64,000 nucleotides of DNA, taken from Polytrichum commune. Its lineage: Eukaryota; Streptophyta; Polytrichopsida; Polytrichales; Polytrichaceae. The stretch's first letter is position 1. The number at the start of each line of letters is the position of its first letter. Made by a program: the position numbers and the translations under genes. This document shows, piece after piece, positions 41,714-54,164 of the stretch. The stretch lies in assembly GCA_950295325.1 (NCBI GenBank), contig OX485803.1:7130001-7194000 (forward strand). Reading direction: 5' to 3'. Below the pieces are notes generated by a model, which ran no database searches, was not told the origin of the DNA, and saw only the letters and a list, made by a program, of their open reading frames with translations.

Positions 41714-42025
41714 AATAATTCATTAATTTTACTCAAATGTTATAATTCACCACTAAAATGTAATGATTCATCACTAAAATGCAATAATTCACCACTAAAA
41801 TGCAATAATTCCTTAATCCAATCTTCGGCATTTAGGGTTTAATGCATTGCAGTGAACATACAAAAACCTTGAATTCAAAATACCTAAACCCCCATTTTAT
41901 ATAACATTTCATCAATCATAATTTTTTTCTTAAGAAATGACAATCTTTAAACTCTAACATGTTGTAAGGTTGAATACTTACATTGTGTGAAGCAGTCGAA
42001 GATGATCCAAGCTTGGTACTAAATC

Positions 42026-42607
42026 CTATATACTTTGGTCTGTCACAAACTTGGACAGCTGCTCTGAATCATTCATGTCTAGAGTGTACACTTCGTTTGT
42101 AGAATTGTAGCTCATAGTCACAATAGATATAACACAATCTATATCAATCCATTGGCTATATGTGTGATCATATTTAAACTTATCACGGCTAGGATGTTTT
42201 CTATAATATTGCAACATTACTTCAATATGAGGATTGTTAGGATTTCTCCTCCCTGATTCCTTTGTTCGGGCAACTGCCTGCCTCAATACTTCATATTGTT
42301 TCCCATTGCGACGCCGCATAGCTTGCACCCTGCCCACCCACCATGACCCCTCATCTACTCCGTTCAATATGTTAGTAGCATTTCCAGCTTTATTAACATT
42401 ACTTGAACGTCCCCTTTTTCGTTTGGCAGTGGATCTTACAGTTGACGGTAGCCTTATCGTGCTTCGTTGGACAAAATGCACCCCACAGTCTGATCCTCTG
42501 CATAACAAACTTGACCCACATGAAGATCCTGCTTGAAGACAATTATCATGGTTATCCGGTGAGTGTGTGAGCACTTCATGATGAAAATGGACGAAAACGC
42601 AAAGCAA
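42026..42607 (-). CDS. hypothetical protein, family also present at 63 kb
   Basis: 193 codons. A CAG near 42530 may be an acceptor, so the first residues may be non-coding and the exon may begin near SSCGSSLLCRG. Conserved blocks are SDCGVHFVQRSTIRLPSTV, NGVDEGSWWVGRVQ (a small beta-barrel-like motif), then KFKYDHTYSQWIDIDCVISI and NEVYTLDM. The same blocks in the same order occur, decayed, at 63173-63690. I cannot name the family. Its repetition and location among mobile elements suggest that it is element-borne, but the function is unknown. Confidence 0.5.
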   Translation of the reverse strand: MLCVFVHFHHEVLTHSPDNHDNCLQAGSSCGSSLLCRGSDCGVHFVQRSTIRLPSTVRSTAKRKRGRSSNVNKAGNATNILNGVDEGSWWVGRVQAMRRRNGKQYEVLRQAVARTKESGRRNPNNPHIEVMLQYYRKHPSRDKFKYDHTYSQWIDIDCVISIVTMSYNSTNEVYTLDMNDSEQLSKFVTDQSI

Positions 42608-42711
42608 ATTGAAACCCTAGCCATATGCAAACGGGTGTGGGGAAGACGACCCCAACGACGGCCCGTTCCCTTTTCCTCCATTTTTGGACATACGGAAATC
42701 CCAATTATCAT

Positions 42712-44966
42712 CCATCCCCGTGAGTCCTAAACCCATTTACATATCATACTAAACATACCTTCTAGGATCCTTATCTTCAGCCCCTATATTAATTTTACAA
42801 AAACAATAATGGCCCACGTTTTATATCCATCTAACTTACTTATAATGGGATTGTCTCAATTTAATGGCCCCTTCATTATTTGGAATTCCTTTATAATTTT
42901 TATTTCAAATGATTTTAATCCTCTCTATATTATGCCGCACGTCGTTTTTAAAATGCACTAAGTGACCTACCCGTGATGGTTGCCAAACTTGCATGGATGC
43001 CAAACAATTCCTACTTATTTTTTACTAGGAGAATTACTCATAACATGAGGAAGAAAAACAAATTCATAATCAAAATGAGTAGAGCATGAGTTGAATGGTA
43101 GCTATAAGTTTGACCTCAAAGAACACTTTGAAAATTAGTAAGTGTAGAATTGAAGTGAAATGAAAAATGGGCAAGCAACCTCCATGATTTGAAGAAAATC
43201 TTGGGTATGAAATCTTTCTCATATTATGGGCCGTTCCTTTTATAAATTTTTTTATCACCTTGCTTGCTAAGTTTACAGAGGGGTGTGAACAAACCTTTGG
43301 ACACATGTATTTGAGTGGTGTGTTTGAGTCAGTCCCACCTCCTACCTCCTTGGCATTATAGTGGTTATTTGGCCAAATAATCCATGTGACTTAAGGTTTA
43401 TGGGCCTTCTATGACTATGTGCTCAAAATATAACAAATTCAACAAAATTAGGAGCGCCTATGTACAATGTGATAAGTTGAAGGGAAAAATATATTTAAAA
43501 ATGAAAAATGAAAAATACAAATTCCCCTCTTCAACTTTCATGACCAAGTACCGTAGTTTAATACCAGGTTTGGTACAAAATAATTCTAAAAATAGATGGC
43601 TAAACTTTTGGAATATTATTGGCATTTTTGCCAAATATAAAATTAATTATTTTTTAAAATTGCCAAAAAGTAAGAAATTTTTACTTCTCACTAGAGTTTT
43701 ACTTACAGTGCAAGCATATGTGAATTTTGAAAGAGAGAAGGTGCTCCTTTTGTAATCAAGCTCACTTACATTAGTCCACAAAGAATATGGGTTAAGAAGT
43801 AGCAAGACTCTAGGTGAGGCTTTTCAAATGTGTTGTACACAAATTTTTGGAGTCCAATTGAGCATAGAAAATGAAGTTTTATAGAATTTTGTCCAACTAA
43901 CAAAAGTTGAGAAATCAATCCTTCTTCCACCTCCAACAAGTTTTGTGTCAAAATAAGTCTTTATGCAAAAGATATGGACAAAACATTGCAGCCGTGTAAA
44001 GATCAAAAAATTAAAATGTGTTCATAACAGTTTTTCGGAGCTCATTTGTGCATAGAAGATCAACTTTTTTGGAATTTTGTTGGTCTAAGAAAAGTTTAGA
44101 AATCAAGTAATCTTTCACCTCCAACAAATTTTATGTCATTTGAAAGCTCTATGCAAAAGTTATGCGTGTTATAAAAATGAAGTCTAACTCGATGCTTCAC
44201 CTCAAAGTTTACATATCCCATATGCATTGTTGAACACAACTCCACTCTACTTGCATAAAGCACAGAGCATTCTCAACTCTTCACTCACATCTTATTGGTC
44301 ATTCAATGCAAGAGAGATGTACAAGATATAAGCTTACATAGAAAATTAAAAATGAATTTAAGCTGAATTTTTAAAAATTAAAAGAGAAAATTGCTGAAAA
44401 TATGGATATACTATTTTTAGGTGCCGAACCTACTTTTTGAAATTTAATTAATTATTCGCCTAACATGTGTCGAACCAGCTATGAACCTACGGTATGTAGA
44501 TTCAAATGATACTCATTGTGGTTTGCAATTGCTAACTTGATGAGACAATTCCCGACCCGATCCAACAGCCAAAGTTGTTTTGTAGTTGGAAGAGTGCCCA
44601 TAATAGAGACACCAATCTTAATTCTGTTGGTGAAGATTTGAGGAGCCGCGTCCCACAATGCTTCTTAAAGACGGGCATGCATACGGTCTGAAGATGCCTA
44701 AGTTTTGTTGTCTTCGTAATTGAAAGTTCAGGATAATATTTAAAAATTGCGCTCAATATATACATAGTGACATTATTTAGGAGGGACTAGCTCCTCTTCT
44801 TGTCTTGATTGATGAAATCAGCGACCCTGATTCCTGCAATATGGGTGTTGTGCTGGCATTGTCTTCTTTTGATACCATTTGGGCATCTATAACAAGGAAT
44901 TCACACGTTTTTGATACCAATAGGGTTTGATTGTGTTTTTGTTTTCGATGTCATTCGAGTGTGTAT
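42712..44966. other. intergenic, very AT-rich
   Basis: Several short frames (for example 43411-43755 plus) lack any domain. Related sentences around 43850-43990 and 44035-44165 (GCATAGAAAATGAAGTTTT / GCATAGAAGATCAACTTTT) show an old internal duplication. No gene supported. Confidence 0.45.
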
Positions 44967-45626
44967 CTATGTTCGGGGAAAACCGACGGCTAGTTCATTA
45001 TCAGCCGATGGATTTCCCCTCATGGCCGGTCCAAATTTCCAACCATCGGATGGCAATCCGACTATAATTTCAATCCTCCGGCAATTAGCCGATGGACCAG
45101 AAAATGTCCCGGAAATGTAGCCGATTCTTCTTGTGAGTTACTGGATTTCAGCCGGAAGCATCCAGAGCGCTATTTGTCTGGGGCATCTAATGATGCACTT
45201 GAGAAAGTACCCTAAACCTTAAACTTTTTGAATTATGCAACCTTTCCATGACCAAATCTAGCTGCTTCTATGAAGAATTGGAGGACCCTTGGCCTTCAAG
45301 CGGTGAAGGCATTGCTAGGTTCAATTCCTGCCAAGGATATTAACTCTTCAAATTTAAAGTTTTGAACATGCCTTTCTTTTCACTTATTCAAGATTTTGTA
45401 CTAAGAAATGATTTCTAATAACTTTTCATACATTTTTTAAACAATTAGTGCCGATATGAATTCCATTTAATCGGATATTGGCCAATGAAAATATGAAAAT
45501 ATAGGCAATTGGCCGATTGATTTTACAAAAGACCGGCTCTTGCCAATGTAAATTGGAAAAAATCCGACCCTTCGTAGCAACTACCGGCAATTAGCCACTA
45601 AGGCTTCAAAAACTTCCCGAACTCTG
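44967..45626. mobile_element. possible distant relative of the AACCGGTT MITEs, inserted in copia
   Basis: Left end CTATGTTCGGGGAAAACCGA and right end AAAACTTCCCGAACTCTG parallel the termini of the MITE family (CTATGATCGGGGAGAACCGG ... TTCCCGGGCACTG). The right end interrupts the copia RNase H frame near its DWIGDANDRR motif. No 8-bp duplication is visible and no copia sequence was found beyond the left end, so a deletion may have followed. Confidence 0.45.
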
Positions 45627-46524
45627 CGCCGGTCGTTTGCATCTCCTATCCAATCCGCACCGCAAAACCCTCTTAAGACAATATCCTTGCCTCCGAGGCA
45701 TAATTTGAAGTCCAAAGTGCCCTTCAAATACCTTACAATGCATTTTATGGCCATCCAATGCAATGGACCGGCCTTCGACATGTACTTACCGCAAATGCAA
45801 TATCAGCCCTCATGGCCACCATTGCATACATGAGAGATCCTGCTCCGACCTTGTATGGAATACCTTTCGATTCCCTTTGCACATTTATAAATCTTCATCT
45901 GAAAGTTTTAATAATTTAGAATTCACATCAAACGGAGTTCCAACCGGTTTACATTCTTCCATGTTAACATGCTTGAGGATCTTTTTGATGTAGCTCTTTT
46001 GGTTCATGGTAATAGTACGGGCTTCCCTATTCCTCTCAAAATTCACTCCTAGATAATAATGAAACTCTCTGAGATCGCTCATTTCAAATTCCTTCTCAAG
46101 CTCTGATTTAAGTGACTTCAATTTGGTTACATTACTTGCCAATATGATCAAATCATCCACGTAGAGGATTGCCACCAAAAAATACTCACCTGTTTGTTTG
46201 ATGTATAACAAATGATCCGCTTGGCTTCTACAAAAGCCCTCATTAATGAAAAATGAATCAATATGGTGGTACCATGTCCTTGGCGATTGTTTAAGCCTGT
46301 ACAAAGTTTTTTTTGAGTTTACACACAAGATCTTCATTCCCCTCTTGTACGAAACCCTCCGGTTGATCCATATAGATCTCCACCTCCAATATTTCATTCA
46401 AAAACGCCGTTTTTACATCCATTTGGTGGATCTCCCAATTAATGGCCGCTCCTAATGCGAGTATGCATCTAATGGTGATAAACCTGGCCACGGGAGCAAA
46501 AGTCTCATTAAAATCCACTCCGGC

Positions 46525-48582
46525 TGTGAGCCCTAGACCTCCACCCTAATGCGTCTTAGTCCGAGTGAAGGCCTATGGCTTGCACATGCTCAACTGACCG
46601 CATTTGACTACTTGTAAATGGCACGCACTGCTCAGCAAGGTAAGTATCCCAACACACAACCTTTATTCAAATATCACAAGGTGACTAGTATTTAAAAATA
46701 CTCTTCTCCCTTGTAGTCATCGCCACACGCCATCACCCCCTCAACACCATAATTACTAGCAATTCCCAATCCTACAACAATGATTTAATTAAGCAACCTA
46801 GGTTGTTCCATGATGGCTTTTAGCAACACTGCATTACACCCTTGGTGTGCCTATGCCTCTTCATTTACTCCAGATGTTGGATTACTCTAACACACCCTAG
46901 ATTCCTACTTACTACCCTCCTACACCATCACATGTACTAAGGCTAAGCCTAACCCAATATTCCAGCTGCACCGAACTCCTTCCCCAACTGCTCGCCTTAG
47001 AACAGCTTCGCCTTGGCTGCAGAAGCCCCTGGCTCCTAGCCTCTTCGAGTTCCTTGCACTTCCAGGCCGCACCAGCCACTACACCCGATGCAGCTGCGAG
47101 GACCTGACCTGCCGTGACCCCTGGGATTTCACATCAGGCCCCTAAATTTGCACAGAAACCCCATTAGCACAGTCTGCCGAGGCTTCGGCCGAATGTCTAC
47201 CTCCCCTGGTCCTCAGTATTGATTCTCCCCCTTCGGTCGTATGCTGGCCGAACTGCAACAACCGTTCCCCTTCTGGCCAATACCACTCTCCAGCTCATAC
47301 CCACATTGTTGTGCACCTTCAGGGAAGAACCATTACTTTTGTTCAATGCAAAATCCTCAATTTTGACTCTCACCTCATGACCCGCATTTCGCAATCTATT
47401 ACTGGAGACTTAGCCACTGATAGCCTCTGTATCAACCTCCCCAGCATCTGGCATGGTTGACGCCAATAGGGAACCGAGATTCGGAAGCGAGTCGGCCTTT
47501 GAATTGTTTTTCCTTTCCTTTGGCACCTCCCTCCGAAGTCCCGGCTGGGCCGGAGTTCGCCTGTATGTGATTCTCTCCTTACTCCCCTGCGATCAATCCC
47601 CTCAGAGTCTTTCTTGCTCGTCAGCTGGTCGTGGCTTCCGTAGCTCGCCTCCCTCCCTTTTAGCAATCCAACAACTGCCTCCGAGCGTTGTCCTCCTTCC
47701 ACCTCTCCGCATTCTCACCCCGCTTGCTCCCTCAACCTTAGTTGCAAAACTATGGAACAACAATTTTGTGGGCAGAGCTGCCGCAGCTCTCGCCCGCAGC
47801 ATATTTGCTTCCCCTTCCCATTACCACATTCCTCCCGCTTGGGGCTCCTGCCTGCGTTTTCCTACTCTTTTGTTGAGAGAGAGCCAGAAAGGTGAGAGTT
47901 GCCGCCTCTAACTGCCACCGATCCCCTGATCCGGATTTTTCTAGGGCTCGGGGGGGGGGGGCAGTGTGTTAAAAAGTTAAGGATATAGGTGCGAACAACC
48001 ACTATTTTATGGGGGGGTATTACTTTCAATTCTCTTCTTTTTTTCACATGCTATCATTATGTAAATTTCTACTTTGGGTTAATAGAAAAATGGCTTGCAT
48101 CACTTATAATTCCAAATTACCTATTATTCCATACCCTATAGTACTTTAAAGATGTCCAGTGCCATTTTTGATACCCTATATTACTCTTAAGTTCATTTAT
48201 AATTTTTAGCCCCCATGTTTTTAAAATACCCTATCATTTGTTCGCACGTATATTGCTACTCCAACCAATGACTACCCCCCCCCCCCGAGTTCTAGGGGTA
48301 CAGTAACCTCCCCTTAATGCGAACACCGACGATCCCAATTCGGTCACCAAATCCCAGCTTCCAAGTTTCAATCCCGACTCTCACACTCATCCAAACTAGT
48401 CCTAAGTTAATTCTTTACCTAATTCCTAAATCTAAACCCAACATCTAAGCCTAGAGTTTTAAATCACAACCATTCTAACTTCACTCTGTTTATGTTTTTA
48501 GAATAAGCAATAAAAAATCAAATGCCCGTGTTTCAAGAATTCTAAGCTTAAGAACACATGGGGGCACATATTTGTGCTCACA
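46525..48582 (-). mobile_element. LTR-like insertion 1 in copia (probable solo LTR), 2058 bp
   Basis: Ends TGTGAGC...GCTCACA, beginning TG and ending CA, flanked by a perfect 5-bp duplication (CCGGC on the plus strand at 46520-46524 and 48583-48587). Removing it restores the copia reading MAGV/FNETFAPV. Read on the minus strand its start matches the start of the insertion at 48919-50582. No gag or pol frame was recognised inside, and I saw no internal pair of repeats, so a solo LTR is the simplest reading. GC-rich frames around 47370-47911 overlap on both strands and are not recognised. Confidence 0.82.
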
Positions 48583-48918
48583 CCGGCCATTTGAGAATAT
48601 CCCTTTGCTACTAACCGTATCTTATACCTAATAATTTCACCCAATGCATCCTTCTTGGTGCAAAACACCCATTTGCATCCTACACTCTTGCGATCCTTTG
48701 GAAGCTTGGTCGATTCCCACGTACCGTTGGCCATGAGCGAGTTGTACTCCTCTTGTATTGTGGCCTCCCACATTCTCGTATATTTGGATATCAACGCTTT
48801 GGACAAATTCAAATGATCATTCAATAATGTCACATTGGCCCGTTCTTCGCCGTGTTGGGATAGGATATGATTTTTTCACCACTTTCTGGGCGGATGTCAC
48901 TCCCTCTTAGGATATCTT

Positions 48919-50582
48919 TGTGAGCCCAATATTGAGCCCACATGTGTTCTTAACCCTTAAGGTTCATTAAAACTTAATTAGGCTTTGATTTTGCAACAAT
49001 TATTCAAAAAAACATAAACAGTGTGGAAGCTGCTAGTTGGGTTTGAATTAAGTTTAAAGCTGGGGTGCTAGTCTTTTGGTGATATTAGGATTGGTCGGAG
49101 TGGCTTAGGGGTTGGTGAATAGGGTTCTTAGGCATTAAGGATAAGGCTCGCAAGCTCAAATTTTATTGACTTGAATAGGGTTAGTTAGTGTTTGTTTAAG
49201 GGGTGAGGGTTCCCAAACCCGGGGATAAGCTGCTGGATTTCCGTTCAGGCAGGGGGGTCCAGGAGGCCTCGAAGTGCAATTCGCCGCTCTCTCTCTCTTC
49301 TCTGGTTCGGGGAAAAACGAGGAAGGAGGCGGCAGGCGCCGTCGGGGTTGCGGCACAGGAATGGAGTGAGGGAAGTTGATGGTTGAGGGAGTAGTTGATC
49401 AGGTGGAAAAAAAAACTTGTAGCCCACCGAACAGACGAATGTGGGTGAGTATGCAATTGAACAATGAGGCTAGATCAACTACCAGCATTTGAGCGCTGGT
49501 GAGCGAGGTGCTAATCACCAAAGCTCGGTGGTGGAGGATTGAGCGCATCATAGGAAGATCTGAGCGGCAACCAACTAGGAATTTGAGGATGTTGGGTGTA
49601 ATGCGAGGGGCTACAATGCTGGTCGAATCGGCAACGAAGGTCTGATCAAAAACGGAAGAGAAAAGGATGCACTGCGGCATAACAGGGGAGAGGAGAAGCA
49701 GTGAGGCAAAATGTGGAAGGTTTTGGGTCGTTGCATTTGATCGAAGGGAAGCCACCTGCGACTATGCACTCAGGGAGAAATCCAGTAGGGGAATGGCCAG
49801 ATTTAAGACTGTCAAAGCTAGCATTGAGGCTTGGGTGTGGAAGGGGCTCGGAAGAGGAGGTTGCCGAACCAATGCGATTGGAAGTTTAGTCTGGGGATTA
49901 GCTCTGAGATTGTATCCTCATTTTATTGCTAAGGCATGATCCAAGTTGGAACAGGCTGTGAGAATTCTGGCTGGCGACCTTTGCCAAGGGAGAGATAAGG
50001 AAGGACTAAGCTGAGCCCAGGTTGCCAACTGCCACTGGCCTTAATGCAACCAGGAGATGAGCAAGGCCGGAGGGACAAACACGAGCACGAGCTGCCACGT
50101 GGCAGTTGAACTGCACCGATCCAGCAGGTTGAGATTGGGGACAGTGTGAAGGGGTAACCGGGTCTGGACTAATGGGAGTTTGATTAATTGATGAAGTTGA
50201 TTCAAGACTAATACATTGGAAGGTAGATCTGCTATTAGGATTTAGGGATGGGCATTAAGTATGAAGCAATAGTAAAGAACCAAGCATGAGCTAACCACCC
50301 CATGAGGTGGTGGTGCCTAAGCTGTTAGGAGAGTCTTGGGTTAGTTTAGGGGCTCAGTAATGAAATGTGAATTTGGGTGGTGGCGTTAGACCACACCACT
50401 GAGAAGGAGCATTCCTTAATATTGTGTTTTTGGTGGCATGGAATAAATAAGTGTACCCGAGATTCATGTTCCATAGTGTTGAGTGATGACTGAAGGTTCT
50501 AAGGGAGGCGATTAAGCTTGTGTGCTATCTAAGCTCTCACCCGGACTACATACGCACAAAGGGTGGGGGTTTAGGGCTCACA
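48919..50582 (+). mobile_element. LTR-like insertion 2 in copia (probable solo LTR), 1664 bp
   Basis: Ends TGTGAGCCC...GGGCTCACA with a perfect 5-bp duplication ATCTT (48914-48918 and 50583-50587). Shares CCCACATGTGTTCTTAA at the start and the GGTTTAGGGCTCACA-type end with insertion 1, but lies in the opposite orientation and is about 400 bp shorter. No recognised protein. Confidence 0.82.
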
Positions 50583-51452
50583 ATCTTCCATCCTTGCCGA
50601 ATCTTTCAACGTGGCCATCATTATTCGCGGGAATTTTGATTGCCTCCTCATTTGCAACCAAGTAATCTCTCACTTGTCCCTCGTGTTCATCAACATCATC
50701 ACAAGAAGATGATTTGGAAGATTTGTCCACAACAGTCGATGTAGGGCCTTCATTTCTCCCACTTGGAAGAATCTCCACATCGTTTCCATCGCTCATGCCA
50801 TCTTCCATGAATACCACGTCTCTATTTTTTATGATTTTTTTAGTTTGTAAACACATTAGCCTAGAGGCCTTATTCCCCTCACAATAACCCAAAAGCAAAC
50901 ATTTTGTGCCTTTTGCATCGAGTTTACCATTTTTTAATTTGGCACAGTTGCGTAGGAGACGCACTCAAACACACGCATATATGCAATGCAAGGCGTACTT
51001 CCGCTCCACTCTTCCTCGGGCGTAATGAAATCCAATGCCCTTGTTGAACAACGGTTTCGTGTGTACACCGTATTATCCACCGATTCCGCCGAAAATGATT
51101 TGTTAAGGTTTTGAGCATAAAGCATGCTCTTTGTCATCTCCACGATGGTACGATTGGCACACTCCGCCACTCCATTTTGTTTAGACGTATATGGGATAAA
51201 AGTTAGCTTCTCGATATCATGATCTTTCAAAAATTGGTTGAATGCCTTGAAAACAAATTACCCGCCATTGTCCGCCTGAAATGATTTGATTTTATGTTTC
51301 AATTATATCTGTACGAGTGCCTAGAACTCCTTGAACTCCTCAAAGCAATCCCCTTTGGATTTCAACACTTCGATTTTAAACTTCCAAAGATTGAACTTTC
51401 CTTCATTGAACTTGTCAATGCTTCTAGCGGCCTCACTTTCAAATGACGCCAT

Positions 51453-52530
51453 CGTATGTTTGGATATACACTCAAAACACTTAAATAATATATTTTTTCA
51501 CCCTAAATGCCTTACACCTTCAAATATCTCAAGTTAGATCTTCTATACCTCGTGAAAGTTCTTAAAACACTCAAATCATTCAAATAAGGTTTTCTTCACC
51601 TCAAATGCCTTACATTCTCAAATCATTCAAATAAATTTTTCTACAACTCAAGAGAGTTCGAAAGACACTCAAATTACTCAAATCACTCAAATAAAATCTC
51701 CTTCACCTCAAATGACTTACATTCTGAAATCATTCAAATAAAATTTTCTACACCTCAAGAAAGTTTTAAAGATACTCAAATCATTCAAATAAGATCTCCT
51801 TCACCTTAAATGCCTTATACTTTCATATTATTCAAATAACATTTTCTACACCTCAAGAGAGTTCTAATCACACTCAAATCAATCAAATGAGAATTCTTCA
51901 ATTCAAATGCGTCTTATAATCTCAAAGATTTTTTTAAAATTTTAAGCTTCTCAAGTCATGTGCTATTGGAATCTAAACACCTTCAAAACATTCAAGTCAA
52001 ATAATTTAAAGTCTAAACACCTCCAAATCTCTCAAATAAATTGTTCAACATTCAAGTCTTTCAAGTTATGTGCTATTGGAGTCTAAACACATTCAAAGCT
52101 CTCAAAGAAACTCTTGAACGCTCAAAACATTCAAGTCAAGTGCTTTAAATTCTAAACACCTCCAAACATTTCAAATAAATCTCTCAACACTCAAGTCTTT
52201 CAAATAATGTACTATTGGAGTCTAAACATCTTTAAAGCTCTCAAAGAAACCCTTGAACGCTCAAAACATACAAGTCAAATACTTGAAGTCTACACACCTC
52301 CAAATATCTCAAATAAACCTCTCAATACTCAAGAAATTCAAATCACATGCTCTTGCATCAAACATACATTCAAGCAAAAACAAAAACAAATAAATATTTA
52401 CTACAATGAATGCGCCCTTGGACACCTCCAAGGCTCCGAAGCACCAACTCCTCAAGATTCATTCCGCAAACTTAAATGCAATCAAATTTCTAGGCACTTC
52501 ACTTGCATGGTGGGCCCATAACCTATTGGA
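51453..52530. repeat. degenerate tandem repeats rich in CTCAAATCATTCAAATAA
   Basis: From about 51470 to 51910, units of roughly 95 bp contain CTCCTTCACCTCAAATGCC and CAAATCATTCAAATAA. From about 51940 to 52330, longer units of roughly 130 bp contain TGCTATTGGAGTCTAAACAC and CAAAACATTCAAGTCAA. The repeats begin right upstream of the copia Gag start and may derive from its leader or LTR. Frames here are incidental. Confidence 0.6.
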
Positions 52531-52987
52531 ATCAATAAGAGATAAAGTTGTACAAGCATAGACACCTATACAAAGGCATATGAACAATGCTTGGAGTGAG
52601 ATGGTCTCATGCTCTCCTTGCTTTGCTTTTTATTGTTTTTTCTTCTCTTCATTGGTTCATACAAACAATATGTGATAACTCGTATCCCTCTTCGAACTAA
52701 CATGATAGCCTTATTCTAACCTTATTATTTCTCATGCTTCTTCCTTTATATTTTTATTGACTACGAGCAATTTAATGTTCTACCTTCTACAATCAGTTGC
52801 CACAGAGGAAGGCGTTCTCATGTTTTCTGAGTGGTTGGGTGTTTGGCATTTCCGTTATAGGCAGTGGGATGGTCATATGATTCTTGTGAGTGCATCTCTA
52901 CTTTGTTTTTTTGCAATATGCTATGATTATGAATATCTATATGAAATTTATTATATATTGTGTAATGTTTGCAAGATATGACTATAA
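52531..52987. other. intergenic, nothing recognised
   Basis: Short frames on both strands without domains. Confidence 0.4.
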
Positions 52988-53317
52988 ATGAACGTGCAGA
53001 AATGCCGTGCATTTATGCAGATTACAAATTATAGGTCATGGTTGAGAGGTGGTTCTGTTGGTAAAGGCCTTGATTATGCATCCTTGAAATTGAAGGTTGC
53101 TGCTAAGTGTGGAGATCCGAAACTACTGGGAGACGCCATGAAGTCGTATCCAGGGGCGGAAGATCTCAATACTAGGGAGTGTGCTATGGAGGGTCCTAAT
53201 CTTTTTGGATCTACCAAATGGAAACTTAATATGCCAGGTGTAGATTGTGGTTCACATCGATTTGACAAAGTGAACTACTCATTTCCTCGTCTGGATACAA
53301 TAGCTAAAAGAGCATAG
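52988..53317 (+). CDS. hypothetical ORF, 109 aa
   Basis: The frame has a balanced composition (SWLRGGSVGKGLDYASLKLK; ECAMEGPNLFGSTKWKLN; CGSHRFDKVNYSFPRLDTIA). No family recognised. A further frame at 53351-53614 (LKMEYRSTNNMEYALWFCLD) follows in the same direction in another phase and may be a continuation after a frameshift or intron. Possibly a mobile-element accessory protein. Confidence 0.3.
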   Translation: MNVQKCRAFMQITNYRSWLRGGSVGKGLDYASLKLKVAAKCGDPKLLGDAMKSYPGAEDLNTRECAMEGPNLFGSTKWKLNMPGVDCGSHRFDKVNYSFPRLDTIAKRA

Positions 53318-53829
53318 TGCGGCACATGCCACATCCGTATTAGAGATTGATTGTTCTTCTTCCTATTGGCACATTGCAAGATTGCCACCCAACTATGCCA
53401 AAAGATGTTGAGCCATCAAGCCAATACGAGGGCTCTTTGCAATATCAAAGTCGGAACTAGAAAACATGGCACCCCTACTTCTACCTACAAGGGATTGAAG
53501 ATGGAGTATCGCTCCACCAACAATATGGAGTATGCGCTTTGGTTTTGCCTTGACAATATGAAACGTTGTGTAAATGGTAGCCAAAAATTTTTTTTTTTAA
53601 AAAAAAAATGTTAATTTGGCATGTAATACTCACCACATGACCGGTGAAGATAGGTACCAATCTTTTAAAACATGAGGTATTGGCATTTGAAGACCTTGGA
53701 TTCCAATTGCACCAAAGGGATTGTGAGCCACTCAAACCGCTCACTGGTTGAATTAAGGCCCACAATCTACAAAATCAAGGAAGTTAGATATTAGAAATAG
53801 TCAATATATAAGTGGCTACTAGATTATGA

Positions 53830-53930
53830 GACATCCGCTTGTGGATGCGAGTTGTGCAAGAGACTAGTATTAGGTTTGGACCAACCCGGGTTCGAATCCG
53901 GTAGGTTACATTGACTGGTGTTATCCCAAA
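53830..53930 (+). other. tRNA-promoter-like segment, possible SINE relic
   Basis: GGGTTCGAATCCGG at about 53888-53901 fits the box B/T-arm consensus. I could not fold a convincing cloverleaf or find an anticodon arm upstream, so I do not call a tRNA. Confidence 0.3.
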
Positions 53931-54160
53931 TTGAGCTAGTGATAGAACATGAATAATCTACAGGCGGATACAAAGAAGAGGTTACCACGCGGGTGTACGT
54001 AGAACCTTCTCAAGTATGTTTTATCTTTTAGAAATTTTTTATTATTTACCCACGTGAAGTAATCAAACCGTTCGCGGTTGGATTAAGATTCGTAGTCTAA
54101 GTAGAAAAGAAGTCAGTGAATAGAAATTAGATTTAGATTAATTAGTTAGTATGAAGAAAT
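53931..54160. other. intergenic
   Basis: Nothing recognised before the minisatellite. Confidence 0.4.
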
Positions 54161-54164
54161 TTAG

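Larger units (their letters stand above)
45627..51452 (-). pseudogene. Ty1/copia retrotransposon, internally deleted and interrupted
   Basis: On the minus strand, from 51452 downward: a Gag-like start (FNEGKFNLWKFKIE) runs directly into an integrase core (ADNGG, then YTSKQNGVAECANRT at about 51170-51205), so the region between has been deleted. The integrase C-terminal part follows (GYCEGNKASRL, FMEDG). Reverse transcriptase begins at 48583-48918 (GCKWVFCTKKDALGEI, KGYSQMAGV) and continues at 45900-46524 (FNETFAPVARF, QMDVKTAFLNEILEVEIYM, YRLKQSPRTWY, catalytic ILYVDDLIILA, FHYYLGVNF). RNase H starts (IKCIVRYLKGT, ADWIGD) and is cut at 45626. Several stops and frame changes are present. Two LTR-like elements (46525-48582 and 48919-50582) split it. 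Non-functional. Confidence 0.9.

Noticed and set aside
47370..47911. Overlapping frames of 110 and 152 aa inside LTR-like insertion 1
   Set aside because: Both strands open in a GC-rich stretch, no gag/pol motif, no domain; considered incidental.
53830..53930. tRNA gene
   Set aside because: Only the T-arm/box B is convincing; no acceptor stem or anticodon arm could be paired.
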